Positions 12,091 to 25,560 are shown, numbered from the stretch's first letter. The stretch: DNA of 64,000 nt from Gorsachius magnificus (GCA_034008185.1 CM067081.1:18909821-18973820), one strand, 5' to 3'. A program made the numbers and translations. The notes: generated by a model from the letters alone, not told the origin.

Positions 12091-13964
12091 AAAAGGGTTT
12101 GATTTTGGTTGTTAAACTAGTGAGGTGAGGTGGGTTATGATTCGTAGCTTATACTTCAGCATGATGAGGAGGTCATGGCTACAGAGTTTGCTGGTGTGGT
12201 GCAGAAATGCTGACTAGCTAAGCTCTGACCACGGCAGTGCACAGTGCTGAGAGCTTAGCAGCACTGTGCGCAGCTGCGTTTGGGGAGCCAGCCTGAACCA
12301 GTCTCCTTTCATGCCTCTCCAGTGCTCACAGTCTCTCATTGTAGCAGCTCAGCCAGTATGAGAACCTCTGTCTACCACGCTGGGTGCAGACATACCTCTT
12401 CTCTCTTCCTTGGGAAAGGGATGGAGCAGCAAGCCAGGTTTCCCTGTGGTGTTAATGAAGAAGGAGTGATCAGGCTGATACTTAGCCCGAATGAGGTGAA
12501 ATTAAAATGGTTTGTGGGCAAAAATATAAAAGAAAAAATGTGGTGGAGCAACCGAGAGTCGGTTTATCTTTTTAAGCCAAATTCTCTACATGGGAAGCAG
12601 CTTCTTGATGTAGAATAGAACAGGCCTCATCCATTTTTCTACCTGTCCTCAGCTAGAAAATCATGACCTTTTTTTCAGATGCAAATGTTGCTGCAGTGAT
12701 CCAGGCTGTTCCCTACAACAGTCAACCTCTGCAATGCGCTCTGCCTGGGGAAGGATGCAGCTGCTTCCCAACTCACCTGTGCTTTCCTCAGGGGACTTGA
12801 TAGCGTCTATTCTCTTGAGTCTTCCTGGCTTTCAGTTTGGTTCTGGATGCAGTTCAAGGGGCTGACTTTAAATGTAAAATACTTTGCATCCTGGCGGTGA
12901 ACCTGCTTCTCTCTCTGTGATGCTGTGGGAGCTACGGTAACAGCCTTTAGGAATAGATGGAAAAGGGCTGGTAGTTCTGTTGAGGACCTCTTGACCAAAA
13001 TTTTCACTCCTTTTTGTCTTACACTGAATGCCTCCTATTATGTTTACTTTTGAATCTCACCTATTTTTCTGTGGCTTTTTTGAGAGACCCTGGGGCTGTG
13101 TCTGTGTTAGGAAATGAAACATGCCTGGACTGGTCCCGACAAAGGGTGGTCCATATCTATGACATTAAATTCTCATCCCTCCAGCACAGAGTGGCCAGTT
13201 GCTGACTGTACTTCTTGGCCTTGCTATATCCTGTGCTTCGCTGGGGAATATTTGGGAGGCTTCTAGATGATCTGGAGCCAAACTGTGGCAGGAACCACGG
13301 TGACAATTCAACAGTCCCAGTGACTTAGTTCCGTGATCGGGAACATTTCCTGGCACTGCTTGATTTATGAATTGAAATGTAATAGGAATGACTGATTGCG
13401 GAAGAACTGACTAATGATTTTGAGTTCTTGATAAGGTTTTGCCGAAAACATTGGTATTTCTAATTACTGACTTGGAGACATATGGGGAGATTTTTTGCAC
13501 AAATAGACAGCCTTGGGTAAGAGCAGTATGATTCCCCAGAGCAAGAACAGTGGTTCTTGGGCATTTTATCTGGGTGATGACAGGAGAGGTAGGAGAGGAT
13601 TATTTCAGGATGCTGATGTGTTTGTGATACCCCATGGGCTGCTTGGCTGCACTGCACGGGGTCTGGCGTGGACCACTGGAGCAGTGTGAATGATGGCTAG
13701 TTCAGAAGGATCCAGCTGGCTCTGTGAAGAAAGGTCCAGGTGACCCAACGGAGCTATTTCTGAAAAGGCAGTGAGGTGGAACCAGACCGTGTCTCCGTGG
13801 CATGTGGCTAGCGCTATTTCCGTTTACCTAATGCCTGGGCTGTCTGATCAGGACTGGATTTAACTCTCTAGAATCGAAAGTTCAGGAAGAACATGGCATA
13901 TATAAAAAATTAGAGGTCAGGACAGACAGTGTTTCAGTTTATTTCAGGCATCCATCAGGAGTTT

Positions 13965-13982
13965 TTGTTGTTGTTGTTGTTG
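13965..13982. repeat. (TTG)6 microsatellite
   Basis: Six perfect TTG units in a row, followed by TTAC. Short trinucleotide repeat with no other feature around it. Confidence 0.95.
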
Positions 13983-15110
13983 TTACTCTTTCATAAAGCT
14001 TACCTGGGATTTTGCGCCCCAGTGAGGGAATATTTCCAGCTCCATTCAGATTTAGAAGGGCAAGGCTGAGTGAGCTCTGACTGTTGAGGGATGGGCGAAA
14101 GATGATATAAAAGTAGTTGTTTGGATGTGCAGGTGTTTGGCAAAAGAGAGCTTTAAAGATTAAATTCTAGTGGGAAATAAATAAACAGCCGGCACAACTC
14201 AATGCCTCATGCTCCTGTCAGCAATCTCTGCCTCCAGCAGCAGATTCCCAGTAGCTTCACGTGTAGCAGGTTGTTATATGGCAATAATTCCAAAGTTTCT
14301 TTGAAAAGGAAACTTTTCTAATGCCTTAAGAGCAAGAACTGGCTTGTCTTGTGGGTTTCATTAGTAGCTAATACATTTTATTTCTACTGTAGCATAAAGT
14401 AAATCCTGGAAATTTAGGTTAAAGTCTGACTTTTAGAAATCTAACTGTTAAAAAAATATGGATTACCAAATGACTTTCTCTTCCCTAGCCCTGTGGCAGA
14501 CTGGGATCTGTTCTGTGTTTTAGGAAAGCCAACATATCTTTCAAAATTTCACTAATTTGAGGTTTGCTTCATAAAAAATTATGAGGCTATCTTGGGATCT
14601 TGAACAGTCATACTGAGCTTTTCTGAACACTGCTGCACCGTGCATTTCACACACACAGCTGGCTACATTTCTAAAAACCACTGCAGATTCATAAATTGGG
14701 AAAAACAAAGTTATACTGAGCATGATCTTACTTTTGCTGGCTATAGGTCAGAAGAAAAAACATTATTAGCAAGAGCTAAAAGGGGTCATTTATCTTCTGT
14801 GTGTTGCAGCAGCTCAATATTGTAAGCAGGATAAAAAACACTTGAAAATCTCTGGACATGGCCTTAGGAGTTCCAGAGCATATTGGCAATTGAGATAATA
14901 ATGATGATATTCTGTGATTGATGGCAGATTAAGGAAAATCTTGATTGAGAATTGATGGGCCCCCATTAGTTTCTGTTCTTTGTCGTGCTGCATCTGGGCC
15001 AGCCTCTGGGATTTGATTTGGCAGCTGGTTTGTGAGCCAGGAGAGTCAGATGCAGCCTTAGATTTTTAGCTCTCTGGAAGTGACATCTGGTTGAGTGTGA
15101 TCTGATTCTG

Positions 15111-15169
15111 TTTGTTTGCTTGTTTGGTTTTGGTTTTGGGGTTTTTTTGGTTGTTTTTTTTTTTTTTTT
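15111..15169. repeat. T/G-rich low-complexity tract
   Basis: A run of TTTG-like units passes into GGTTTTGG units and then a 15-T homopolymer. The reverse strand gives a lysine-rich spurious frame (15274-14966 -), which I do not treat as a gene. Confidence 0.85.
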
Positions 15170-17319
15170 AGTAGGGATTATAGAGTTGTTGATCGCAGTG
15201 TCCTGAAAATGTTTGGGAAATGATTTCTTTTTCCTTTTCTTTTTCCTCTTCTTGGTCAGAGGGGGTTGGCTCACCTGGTAAGAAATTCAAGAGAAGGTCA
15301 TCTGAGGCCTGAGTAAATAGAAATTCCTTATAATCAGGTGTGTTCAAGTGTGGTTTTAGGCCTGGGAATGTTCCTCATTCACATGTGTATTTCTTGTAGG
15401 CTGTACGGATCATGCACTGCTTGATGTTACAGACTTACAAATCACCTGTTGGACGTATGCTTTTAACACAATATATTTTTCTGTAGAAGATGCCCAAGTG
15501 TTTTTCAAAGGTATGGAGACAGCAGTGACACATAGCCCATTCTTGAATTAGGAACTGGAGTTGTACAAAACCATGCAGCACAGTTTACAAAGCTCCAAAG
15601 GGAAAACTTTATTTGGCAGAATTCACGTACTCCTTTTGGAGTCTGAGAAGTGCAAGTACCACACAGTGATGGAGCATCTTTCAGAAAGAGTCTCGCTAGA
15701 ACCTCAGTTGTATCTCTCTTTTTGGAAAGAGGCACAGCACATCTCACAATGTTAAAACTGCTGCACTTTTTAAAGCTCTTATTGCAGGTCTCAACCTGAG
15801 TACATCCAGTGCTACTTCGCTTATCACATACAGCAGGAATACAGCCTGTGGGAGCAGAGCAGCAGGGCTTGCATTGATCTCAAAGCTTCTCTGCACTAGA
15901 GTTAAAAACTTTGTAGGACACTTTGGGTGGTTGCCTATCAAAACTCATGTTTAACATTTCTTCTCTCAGCAGCACAAATAGAAGTCAAGAGGCGAGTGGG
16001 CTGTAATAGATCACTTTGTGCTAGGTTCTTGCCTGCTTGGTCTTTTGTACACTTTTTTTGTGCAGAACATTATATAAAGGAATGAGAAATTAGATAAACA
16101 TTACATGGCACTTCCGATCTGCATGTGGAGATTTGTGTTCAAGCTGTAGAAGCAGTAGGTCAGTGACTGCTGTTTACAGCAGTGCTTAATTAGAGGGAAA
16201 GACTTTTTTTCAGAAATCACCCAACAAAATGGAGCTCTGTGGTACTGTCATCCCTTGAAGTGAGGACTCAGCCCTAAACCTTTCAGACCGAACTGGCAGC
16301 AATTTACAAAATGCAGCCTTGTTAGTGTGATGCTTGCAAAGTTTTCTTCCTTTCATCTCTTCAGTAAGCTTCAGATTTTCATTTTTCTGTAACTGGCATT
16401 TGATTCTGGGGCTGCAGCTTACGTTAGACACAGCCTTTCAAACATGGCGTCTTTAGTCCCCTGTTGATGACTTATAGCTATTGGACAGCACTTGAAAATG
16501 TGACAGGAACCAGTCCCTCTTCTCAGTTCGATGAGGTAAATGCGGCGGTGTTAATTAGCTATGGGCCATGCTCTGCAGCGCTCTGTGAGCGCTGCCTTTC
16601 TTCATACGCGCGGAAATGGCAGAATACAGCCCTGCCTCGAGGGCAGTGTTTGAAGCCTGGTATGGAGATTTAACCATGCGGCTGCAGTTCAATCCAGTGA
16701 CAATTATGTCCCTAAGCTTTCAAACCCTGCTCATTGCTCTGGAAAAAAAGTAATCTAAAAACATCTGACTCCGCAGTGAATAACAACAGAAATGTTTGGC
16801 ACTTCTGAAGCAGTTAACATCTGCTCATATATTAGTTAATTAACAGAGCAATATTAATCTTTGGAGAGTCTTATCTTTCATCAGATGTAAAAAATAAGAG
16901 GAGATAGCAATGCTGACACAAGGATTGCCCAGGCTTCACACTGATCTTGTCATTTTAAATTAAAAATTTGTCCAGAAACAAAGAAAGAGCTGCATTTTGA
17001 AGCCTCCCATTGACTTTGTTCTATCTTGGCTAAGGGCCCAAGTGTGATTTGTGCACATTAGTCACACCCTGTCTGGTTTTATGTAAGATTCAGTTTCTCT
17101 TGACCCCTTCTAAATGGCATCGTGGAGGTAGGATTACAGCCTGTTCCACATCACATAAATAAATAAATATATGTATATATGGTGGCTTTGCATATGTGTA
17201 TTTGACAAGTTGTCCCCCCAAATTGTTTAGAATTAGTTAGAAATGATGGGACTTTATCAGCTATTAGTCTATTGTACGGTAAATGTCACGAACTCCTTTA
17301 GCGGTCGTATTTATACAAC

Positions 17320-17882
17320 TGTGGTGGGTTGACCTTGGCTGGATGCCAGGTGCCACAAAGCCACTCTATTGCTCCCCTCTTCAGCAGGACAGGCGGGGAG
17401 CGAATGAGATGGAAAAGAAAGAAAATTTTGGGTCAAGATAAAGGCAGTTTAATATATAAAAAAAGAAGCAAAGGCCACGCATGGTAGCAAAAGGAAAACA
17501 AGATTTTATTCTCTACTTCCGATTAGCAGGCGATGTCCAGCCACTTCCTGGGAAGCAGGGCTTCAGTATGCATAGTTGTTGCTCTGGAAGACAAAATGTC
17601 ACAAAAAATTAATGCCCCCCCCCTTCCTTTTCCCTTAGTTTTTATATCTGAGCTGATGTCATATGGTAAGGAATATCCCTTTGGTTGGTTTGGGTCAGGT
17701 GTCTTGGCTACGTCCCCTCCCAAGATCTTGCCCCCTTCCAGCCCACCACAGGGGGGAATGTTGGAGACACAGCCTTGATGCTGTTTGAGCAGTGCTTAGC
17801 AGTAGCCAAAACATTGGTGTGTTATCAACCCCTTTCTATGTATCAATAGAAAGCACATCCCTATGCAGCTTGACCCAAAACA
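17320..17882 (-). mobile_element. Solo LTR of a bird endogenous retrovirus (probably class III, ERVL-like)
   Basis: About 563 bp bounded on the plus strand by TG...CA (17320-17321 and 17881-17882) and flanked by identical 5-bp repeats ACAAC at 17315-17319 and 17883-17887, a target-site duplication. Sense is the minus strand: a TATA box lies at about 17637-17647 (inverse of TTTTTATA) and a possible ATTAAA poly-A signal at 17453-17448. Internal segments such as CATATGGTAAGGAATATCCC match the LTRs at 44896 and 57391, so all three belong to one family group. A 5-bp duplication agrees with class III ERVs. No internal viral genes adjoin it, so it is a product of LTR-LTR recombination. Substantial divergence from the other two copies indicates age. 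Confidence 0.85.
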
Positions 17883-17887
17883 ACAAC

Positions 17888-18140
17888 TCTTCTAATACTA
17901 AACATTTTTCTCTAACAACACTTCTGTCAGAAAGGGACAGTGTACTGTGATCATCTTACTGACATGGAACTGGGATACACGAGGTGAATTTCAGTTCCAG
18001 ATTAAAACACATACACACAGATGTTGGCACGTCTGCAAGGTATCTAAGCTCCTGTTATAGTTGGTGGAGATCTAGTCTATAGAGCCCAGAGAGGGGTTGT
18101 CTTCACCCTAAGGTAGATACCTAGTGGCTCCTCATTGAAC
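17888..18140. other. Spacer between LTR and CR1
   Basis: About 250 bp of unassigned DNA; no feature recognised. Confidence 0.5.
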
Positions 18141-18345
18141 CACAGAATGGCTGAGGTTGAAGGGAGCTCTGGAGATCACCTGGTCCAACCCCTCTGCTCA
18201 AGCAGGGCCACCTAAAGCCAGTTGTCCAGGACCATGTCAGATGGCTTTTGAGTATCTTCAAGGATGGAGATGCCACAACTTCCCTGGGTGACCTGTGCCA
18301 GTGCTTGGTCACCATTATGGTAAAAATGTGTGTCCTTTTTTGTGA
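18141..18345 (-). mobile_element. Old 5'-truncated CR1 LINE
   Basis: Sense is the minus strand. The plus strand reads CACAGAATGGCTGAGGTTGA, then GATCACCTGGTCCAACCCCT, then the inverse of the ORF2 C-terminal region (GATGGAGATGCCACAACTTC). This is the CR1 3' end of an older subfamily than the copy at 50422; it has the CACAGAAT-type end without a clean octamer repeat. Truncated at about 18345. Confidence 0.88.
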
Positions 18346-21300
18346 ATAAGGACCTGTGTGAGTCTGGGGCTGGCTCAGAGAAAGTGTGACAGGTCACAGA
18401 GGACACTTCAGCCGGCATCTTCAGCTGCTCAGCACAGCATGATGCAGCAGCAATGGTCTGAAAATAGAGAACCAGCGTTGTTCTGGGCCAGCTCTGGAGG
18501 TTTGTTTTAGGAATTAGCTTGATCAAGGACCGGTAATCCAAGGACCTCTGCACCACATGCAGCTGGGACAAGGCAGATAAAGCCACAGAATCGTTTTGGC
18601 AGAACCAGGAATTTAACTCACTTCTCCAAAAGGCCACTTTTCTTACTGCTTTAGTCATTGCACCATTCCTCCTCTTTATTCAACTAGAAATTAAATGCAA
18701 GAAGTGTAACAAAAATATCACTGTTCGTGTTCATTCTGTAATCCAAAGGTTATGCTACTTGGTGGGAGATGGAGAATAAAACATTCATAAGGCACAGAGG
18801 CCTAACTTGTGCAATTGGTATCAAATTGTTCAGTAAAACACATGCACATAGAGCAGACTGCAAATATCACTGTATTGACATATCATGCCCACTGGGTCCG
18901 GCAATTGAAATGGCAAGCAAGCTACGGAGAGCACACCGGCCCAGAATTTAGAGAGAGAAATGAAAAGAGAGTCAACCGTGAGCAGCTAGCACTCAATAGA
19001 GATGGATGTTAGAGAGGCTATTTAGGTAAGGGAAAAGGGGAAAATGTCTCCTTTCCTGAAAGACAGATGTCTTTACTACATTAGATCTGGAAGGGCACTT
19101 TATGATCATTAAGATGTCTCTTGTTTTCACATAAGAGAGAAAAGTAGAAATAAGCAATACATCTCCGAATCTTCCTGCAAAAATAACTGGAGGTGTTACA
19201 GACATTAAGGTAGTTTTAAACAAAATGAATCCCACCACCCCAGAATTCTGAAATCAGGCTGGACCTAGAAACAGATGAGAAAAACACACGGGCATGTATC
19301 TTCCTCAGTGGTTTTCGGTTTTGCGTCTAGGCACAAACAGAATTTGATGTGCTAAAACAGAGAGGGAAGATGTACAGTCAAGTTATTTCTGTCTAAGCTG
19401 GACTCAAGCGATGCTGAAAAGCCAGTTGGCAAACCTTTTCTCCATTTTGTATCCTCTTGTTGAGACAGTGTAGAAAGGCACCCGGCCATTTATCTAAATA
19501 AAAAAATGAAAGTTTAACCTTTTTCCTACTACGAGATAATCACTCGCTGTGCTTGAACGCACATGTTGCTACCTAAATCCAGCTAAGAAGCTGGAATTTC
19601 TGTGGTAGGTTCCAGTTATAAGCAAATTGCTTACTGTAAACATGCTTCTGTGCAGTGTGATGAAGGCTTTTCAAACAGATTATTTGTTTCTTTTTTTGCT
19701 GTACTGGGGCAATATGAGTGAGCGAGCTCATTAGAACAACGCTCAGTTATTTTTACGCTTTCTCTGTGATGTTTCTTTGGAGCAGCAATTTATAGGTGTA
19801 GTGAGCTGGGGCCCCTTCACTGGTACTTTGGCTGAGTATTTACTGATGATAACATTTAGCTAATTTAATTCTCTGCAATACTGGACCCTATAGCTGTAAT
19901 GATTGAGGTGATTCATGCACATCCCATGGTTCTTTTTCCACGTTATGGTGCTTTACAGTGTTTTGGTCTTTGAATAGCACAGGCAGTAGTGAAAAAGCTA
20001 TGTAAGAGCTGCTTCTGTTATGGAGCCCTCTCTATTTTTTCCGTACAACTGGGCTGCTGAAGTTAATGCTAAGGTAAAGAGACTACAGCTGCTTTAGGCC
20101 ATCACACAGTCTCTCTGGTTTAATTTATTGGGAAAGTGAGTGAACCTCTGGCCCACAACAGTAATATCTGTCTAGCAAGAGGGAAATACATGACATCGTA
20201 CTGCACGTGCTGATCAGCACCTGACATACCTACTCCAGCGCTCTCCTGTGCCATGGAACCAGGCAATTCTCCCTCACCTCAGCTCAGAGTTGCCGTCTCA
20301 TGCATATCAACCTGTGATTGCCTCAATAGGTCAAACTTACATTCAAATATGCAATTCTTTTCCATCAAGGGCAATGACAGTAGTAATGTGACCAAATAAC
20401 ATCCTTAAAGCCTTATATCTGTTGTTTAGGACCAGTGTGCTTCCAGAAAAGAGTATCTTCAGGACAATAAAGCATGCTGAATGAGTATCTAATCCCTCCT
20501 TAATGCATCCTATTCCTTAGATTGTGGAAGGTCCATTTTGCTCACTCCTGGTTGTCTGTCCGACTACCTGAGGCAGCTGCTAGCTTTCGAATTTCTGCCT
20601 TCTTTTATTGTCCAGGTCCTGTATGGGCCAGAACGAAGAATGGAGATCTGTGGGGAAGGACATTAAAGTCTGCTCTGGCCAAGTCTCACAGCCAGTTGAA
20701 GTAGCTTTGCTATTTGAAAGCAAAGATATTAAACTATATTTATATAGTATATTAACAGGCTTTATTAATGTATTAACAGAACATATTAATTACAAGATAA
20801 AATGTTATTTCTGTGACACCAAAGAGCAGGGCCCCAGGAATCCCTCCCTCACCAAACGCAGCATGTTGCCTTCCCTTCTTTCTCCCCAGCCACCTACAGC
20901 AAAGGAAACGGGGTGCCCTCGGTGCTGGCATGAGTCTGCCCGAGGAAACCTTTAGCTGACCCTTGTGAAGTGCAATGGAGAACACCCCCGAGTGACTGAC
21001 GCTTACAGAGTATCTCAAGGTGCCTGAATGTTTCCAGTTTTGCCTGAAATGAAGGCTTCTACCATATGTTCCATAATGCTACACTGGCTCTTGATTAAGT
21101 TTGTTTGCCATTAGATTTCCAATTGTTTTTTTTTCCCCTTTTTGTTTTGTCATTTGCAGCACGTACTTGGTTTTTTATGACCTTATTGCACATGTGCTTG
21201 AGTGTTCTGGCTTGTGCAGAGACTTTTTCTGCAATTGCTTATTCTGTGATTCTTCTTTCCAGAGCTGCAAGCTCCCATTAACGTCAGTGTGTATCCTGAC

Positions 21301-21769
21301 AGATTTGCATTTTGTGATTTAAACACAAATGTGCAGATCCTTTCACCGATGTGCTCAGAGACAGTGGTGAGGGGTGCAGTGTAGCAACCTGGATGATCCA
21401 CATTTGTTAAGACATTCTTCCTAAATTATTGAATCCATCTTGCTCTATGCTAATTAGATCTCTCTGTTTGGTGATAAAACCAGACCTGGCAGAAAATGGC
21501 AACTTAATTAACTTTCATGAAACATTTAGACAATAATAGACCTATGAACAATTAGTAATCTGGATTTACAATGCACAAGTCTTACAATCTCATTTATTTT
21601 TAAGCAGATGTAAAATTATGAAATAAATGCAAATAGTTGGATTTAAATAATTTCATGCAATATGTTCTGGATTTTTGCAGTTAAAAAGCAGTTTGAATTA
21701 TCTTTATTATGAAGATTATGGCATAATATGAAAATAAACACGTGTGCCCTAATGACTGAAAATGGATTA
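18346..21769. other. Single-copy DNA, no gene recognised
   Basis: No recognisable gene or repeat. An AT-rich block at about 21430-21690 has clustered ATTA/TAAT and ATGCAAAT-like words and could be conserved regulatory DNA (see findings). Confidence 0.5.
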
Positions 21770-22105
21770 AGTTATTGAGAAGCTTGTATGGGATTTTATT
21801 TGATCCAATTTCATTGAATATTTTCCTTAACGATCTTGAAGAGGGAGGAAGCTGCATGATAATGAAAGTAGCAGTGTGACTGAGACCAGAGAATACATGC
21901 AGAAAATAAATGTTACAAAGGGATCCAGACCTACTAGAATCTTGAGCAGAGAATAACAAATTAAAATAAAACTTAAGAGATGCTAAGTAGTGAATATAAA
22001 TGCCTGTGACCTGCAAGAGCAGAAGTTGTGTATAAATTGAAGAGAATTCAGAAAAGAAAGAGAAAAATTGCTTGATTGCTGTAGAGATGGGCACCAAGAA
22101 AAGAT
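21770..22105 (+). mobile_element. Ancient CR1 LINE remnant (reverse transcriptase part)
   Basis: Plus-strand sense. A decayed match to the CR1 RT block that encodes '[11 protein letters not shown]' is visible at about 21800-21845 (TTGAATATTTTCCTTAACGA followed by TCTTGAAGAGGGA), followed by the 'FADDTKL'-region equivalent and the 'RLE.WA..N.LKFN' region (about 21935-21985). Stops in every frame. The limits are approximate. Confidence 0.55.
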
Positions 22106-25100
22106 TAAAAGGGCAATTCATCTGCCCTGCTTTGTGATGGGAAGAGCCAGGGTCGAGGCTGTAATATTCTTATGTGCTGGTTTGTGCAAAATCAGTGTCA
22201 GAGTTCAGAATGGAGCTTTACCAGCATAACGTGAGAGCCGAGCATCTTGCCTGCTGACACATTTCTGCAAACTGGTTCTGCTCAAATGCTCCAGAGGAAC
22301 TGCACTTTGGTACAAGCCTCGCGTACGAGGTGTCTTGGGAGGGAGAGCAGGCATTTGTCTGTGAAGGTTTGAAAGGCATGACCTGAAAGGATCAAATGCA
22401 ACACCAGCAAGACCAAATTCCAGCCTGTCAGAATCAGCTCAGTTGTTTCCAGGGCAATGTAAGGAGCAAATGAAGAAGAGATCCAAACAAAAACCTCAAA
22501 TCCAAATGTTCCACACCTGTTTGGATTCATGTCCAGACTTTGTGCTCACTTTTGTTGTACGGAAAGAAACTACATGTTGGATGTGAGCACCTCCCAAGTG
22601 GTGGTGAAGATCTCTTCTTGATTTCCACCCCCACCTTATAGTCCTAGGGTCTCTAACTGAGCAATGTTGGGTTTTACCCCTTTTTCTGAACTGTCTTCAC
22701 AAGCCCAGTTCTCTTCCACCCTTCCAGTTGGCCAAGCTCAGCTCTCCAGAGGAAGTTGATTGAGCACACTACTGATGCTGCACTGTAGTGTACTAGGTCT
22801 GGGCCTGACCTGGACCACAAATGAGCATTTTCAGGGGAGAAAAACAGGAGAAAGCTCTTTTTGTACCCTGTATCAGCAGAGTGTCGTTGCATCTTTTTTT
22901 TGGCTTTGGTTCCAAAATCAATGAAGTAGGACATTTCTGTCATTACTGCAGTCAAGCTATGGTGGTAAATTGGTATTGTTTGTTTGCATCTCCTTTTACC
23001 CATCACTCTGGAGACATGGTACCATGGCTGCCCAGTCTCCACGTGCTGCAGTTCAGCCCCAGAAGGTACCAGGGGACTGCGGCTGGGGACAGCCTCAGAG
23101 CTGCTCCAGGTTCCCACCAGTGAAGCGGGGACGTCTGTTTTCTGTGTGCAGAAACATAAGGTATTTGGATTCACATTCATCTTTAAAAACATTTCATTAA
23201 ATAGAAGTAAAAAGAGAATTACAGCGTCAGTCACAGTGGCAGTTAGAGCTATCCTCTCTGGGTGGTCAGGGAGAAAAAAGGAGGCAAGAGGAGGAACAGG
23301 TATCAGATTTTCAGTTTCTGACCCACTTCCCAGGTGTGGCAGGTACTGTGTGACCCTGTGTGACCCATTTGGGTGCTTGCTATGGGCTTGAAGATCAAAC
23401 CCAGAGACAAATGCTTCAGCCTGCCGTGTAGGCAGGGCTGCCTTTGGTAGCTGCTGGCAGCCGGTGGCTCAAGCATGGGCAGCGAGCGTCCCCGCTGTCC
23501 CAAGGCAGAGAGAGCCAGGGCCTGGCTGTCCTGGCTGATGCACAGATGCAATTGCTCGTCCTTTTTTTGAACCCAGATGCCAGTGTCTATTTTAAGCTCT
23601 GTAATGGTTGGATCAAACGCAGCTCTTTATTTCTGTGCCTCTGACAAATCAAGGTGATATTCTCGCTTGTCCCTAGGCTGGGGCTTGTCCTCTGCTGCTT
23701 CCCAGAGTGAGGCCCTGTACTCATTAGAAACAGTATATATAATAGTAATAAAAAGCCTAATATGAGAACTTGCAGCATGCCCTACATAAAAGTCTTTTTT
23801 TTGCAGTATTTTATTTCATCTTGAGAGAACTGTGTCTCCCAGAAAGTAGCTCAGAGATTGACTGTGCATTAAAGCCTCATGCCCTGCTGTCATTGCACGT
23901 AAATCTAATTAAATTAAAGGTTCAGATTAACCAACACAAAGGTCTCCTCTGTAGGACTCAGTCCTGCGCTTTCTGTTGTATCTCATTCCATCAGTTTATT
24001 CAGTGTCATGTCTCATTACTCTGCATCACTCACTACGCTCTGAACAATGAGACGCAAATCGTTCCTGCAGTGCCCTGGCACTACCACAGCAAACAGCACT
24101 TGAGGGCATCAGCAGCTCGCTCCCAGGACTGTAATGGCACCTCTGCAAAGAATTCAGATCAGAATTGTTTACTGGGACTACGTGAGAGAATTTGCTAATA
24201 CACTTCTCTGGGAAGGCATTACTGCAGGACAGAACTGGAAGTGTGAGAGCATTGTCAGATGCTTTTTTTCCCTATAGTAAGCTGGCTGAGCTAAAACTTT
24301 ACTTTGCTTTACTCTTGAAAATGCTTTGTGCATTCACTTTGTGTTCTCCCTTGTCTGAAAACTGCCATTTTGGGGAATGGACATTGAATATATATAATTT
24401 TTAAATTTAAAATAATTACTGGCTATTTGCAAATAACTCTTGGGCACCCTCCAATTTCTGCTCTTTTTGAGCTGGACTGAGCATTCCTGCTCTTCCATCG
24501 GTTTACATGACTGCACCATTGTATTTGCTGTATTTTTTCTTCCATTTTTTACTCACTAGTGTGTTGTGGTGTCAGCTGCATGCCAGCCTGAAGCTTCCAC
24601 TCTTTAAACAGACTTCCAGTTCTTTCAGTGAGCAGGTCTCGGGCGCAAGGTTTATGCAGGCAGACAAACTCGAGAGCCTGAACGTTTCAGTTCTTCTGAT
24701 TGCTTGCAATTTAAAGGTTCATCTAACGATGTTTGTTGGGATATATCTGATAAAAGTCCTATGTCACTTGTGTACACTGAGAGAAGGAGACTAGGATTTA
24801 TATTCTTAGGTGTATAGATACACATCTGAATTGCTATCCACAAACAGGTAAGAATGATCGCATGTGCAAAAGCAAGCTGAGAAGAAAGTTGATAAGCCAC
24901 GTCTGTGCAATAAGGAAATACATAAATAAATATGCCCTAACTGCATCTTAATTTAAATATGAGTGGAAAATATTATGTTGTTGTTGAAACTACAACAAAA
25001 TAGCGCACACCAAACTATGATATATGAAGAGAATGCCGTAGGGCATATGAAGCAAAACTTTGCTCACCCTCATTGAGGTGTCTGTTGTGGCATTGTGTCC

Positions 25101-25164
25101 TCTTTCAGGTACTGTTCTACAAGTTCAAGGCAGACCAGCTGGAAAGAAGTCAAGGGAGAAGTAC
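22106..25164. other. Single-copy DNA, no gene recognised
   Basis: No known gene or transposon. A minus-strand frame of 186 codons at 22674-23234 and overlapping plus frames at 22821-23391 have no motif I recognise and cancel each other as evidence. The 23860-23960 stretch is AT-rich. Confidence 0.5.
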
Positions 25165-25560
25165 AAAAATGCCTGAAACCTAAAACCATGGACTCGGAGG
25201 GAAGGCTGAAAGGAAGGAATTATAAAAGTTACTGAAGTGAGACACAATAATCTTCAAATATGTAAAACAGAACTGCACAGAAGGCAGTCAAATGTTCTCC
25301 ATATCCATTACAAAGATGAAGTAATTGGCTTAAATTCCAACAAGGGAGATTTAACTTAAACATTAAGTTACATTTGCTACCAGTGCAGCTAGCTGAGCTC
25401 TGGAGCAGACTGCTGGGGAGCCTGGGATTTCTTCATCGCTGGAGGCTTTTAAGAACAGACAAGCGTACGCCAGGTGGGCACAGATAGAGCCAATCTTGCC
25501 ATGTGCATCATGATGAACTACATGACCTCTGAACCTCTTCCAGCCCGGTTATCTTCAGTC
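25165..25560 (+). mobile_element. Ancient 5'-truncated CR1 LINE remnant
   Basis: Plus-strand sense. Landmarks in order: AATCTTCAAATATGTAAAAC (about 25249), TGTTCTCCATATCCAT (about 25292), GGCTTAAATTCCAACAAGGG (about 25328), GCTGAGCTCTGGAGCAGACT (about 25391), CATCGCTGGAGGCTTTTAAG (about 25434) and a terminal CTCTTCCAGCCC-like region near 25536. This order matches the last part of old amniote CR1 elements. The octamer tail is gone. Confidence 0.65.

Larger units (their letters stand above)
12091..17314. other. Single-copy DNA with short simple repeats
   Basis: No gene or transposon recognised over about 5 kb. Simple repeats are listed separately (TTG units at 13965, T/G-rich tract at 15111). 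An AT-rich tetranucleotide stretch (ATAA)n/(TATA) lies at about 17153-17182. A block at 16690-16890 looks like possible conserved non-coding DNA (see findings). Confidence 0.5.

Noticed and set aside
14966..15274. A lysine/threonine-rich 102-codon minus frame
   Set aside because: Generated by a poly-T and T/G-rich tract read in reverse.
22674..23391. A 186-codon minus frame and overlapping plus frames of 100-135 codons
   Set aside because: Frames on both strands overlap, no protein family is recognisable, and the region has ordinary composition.
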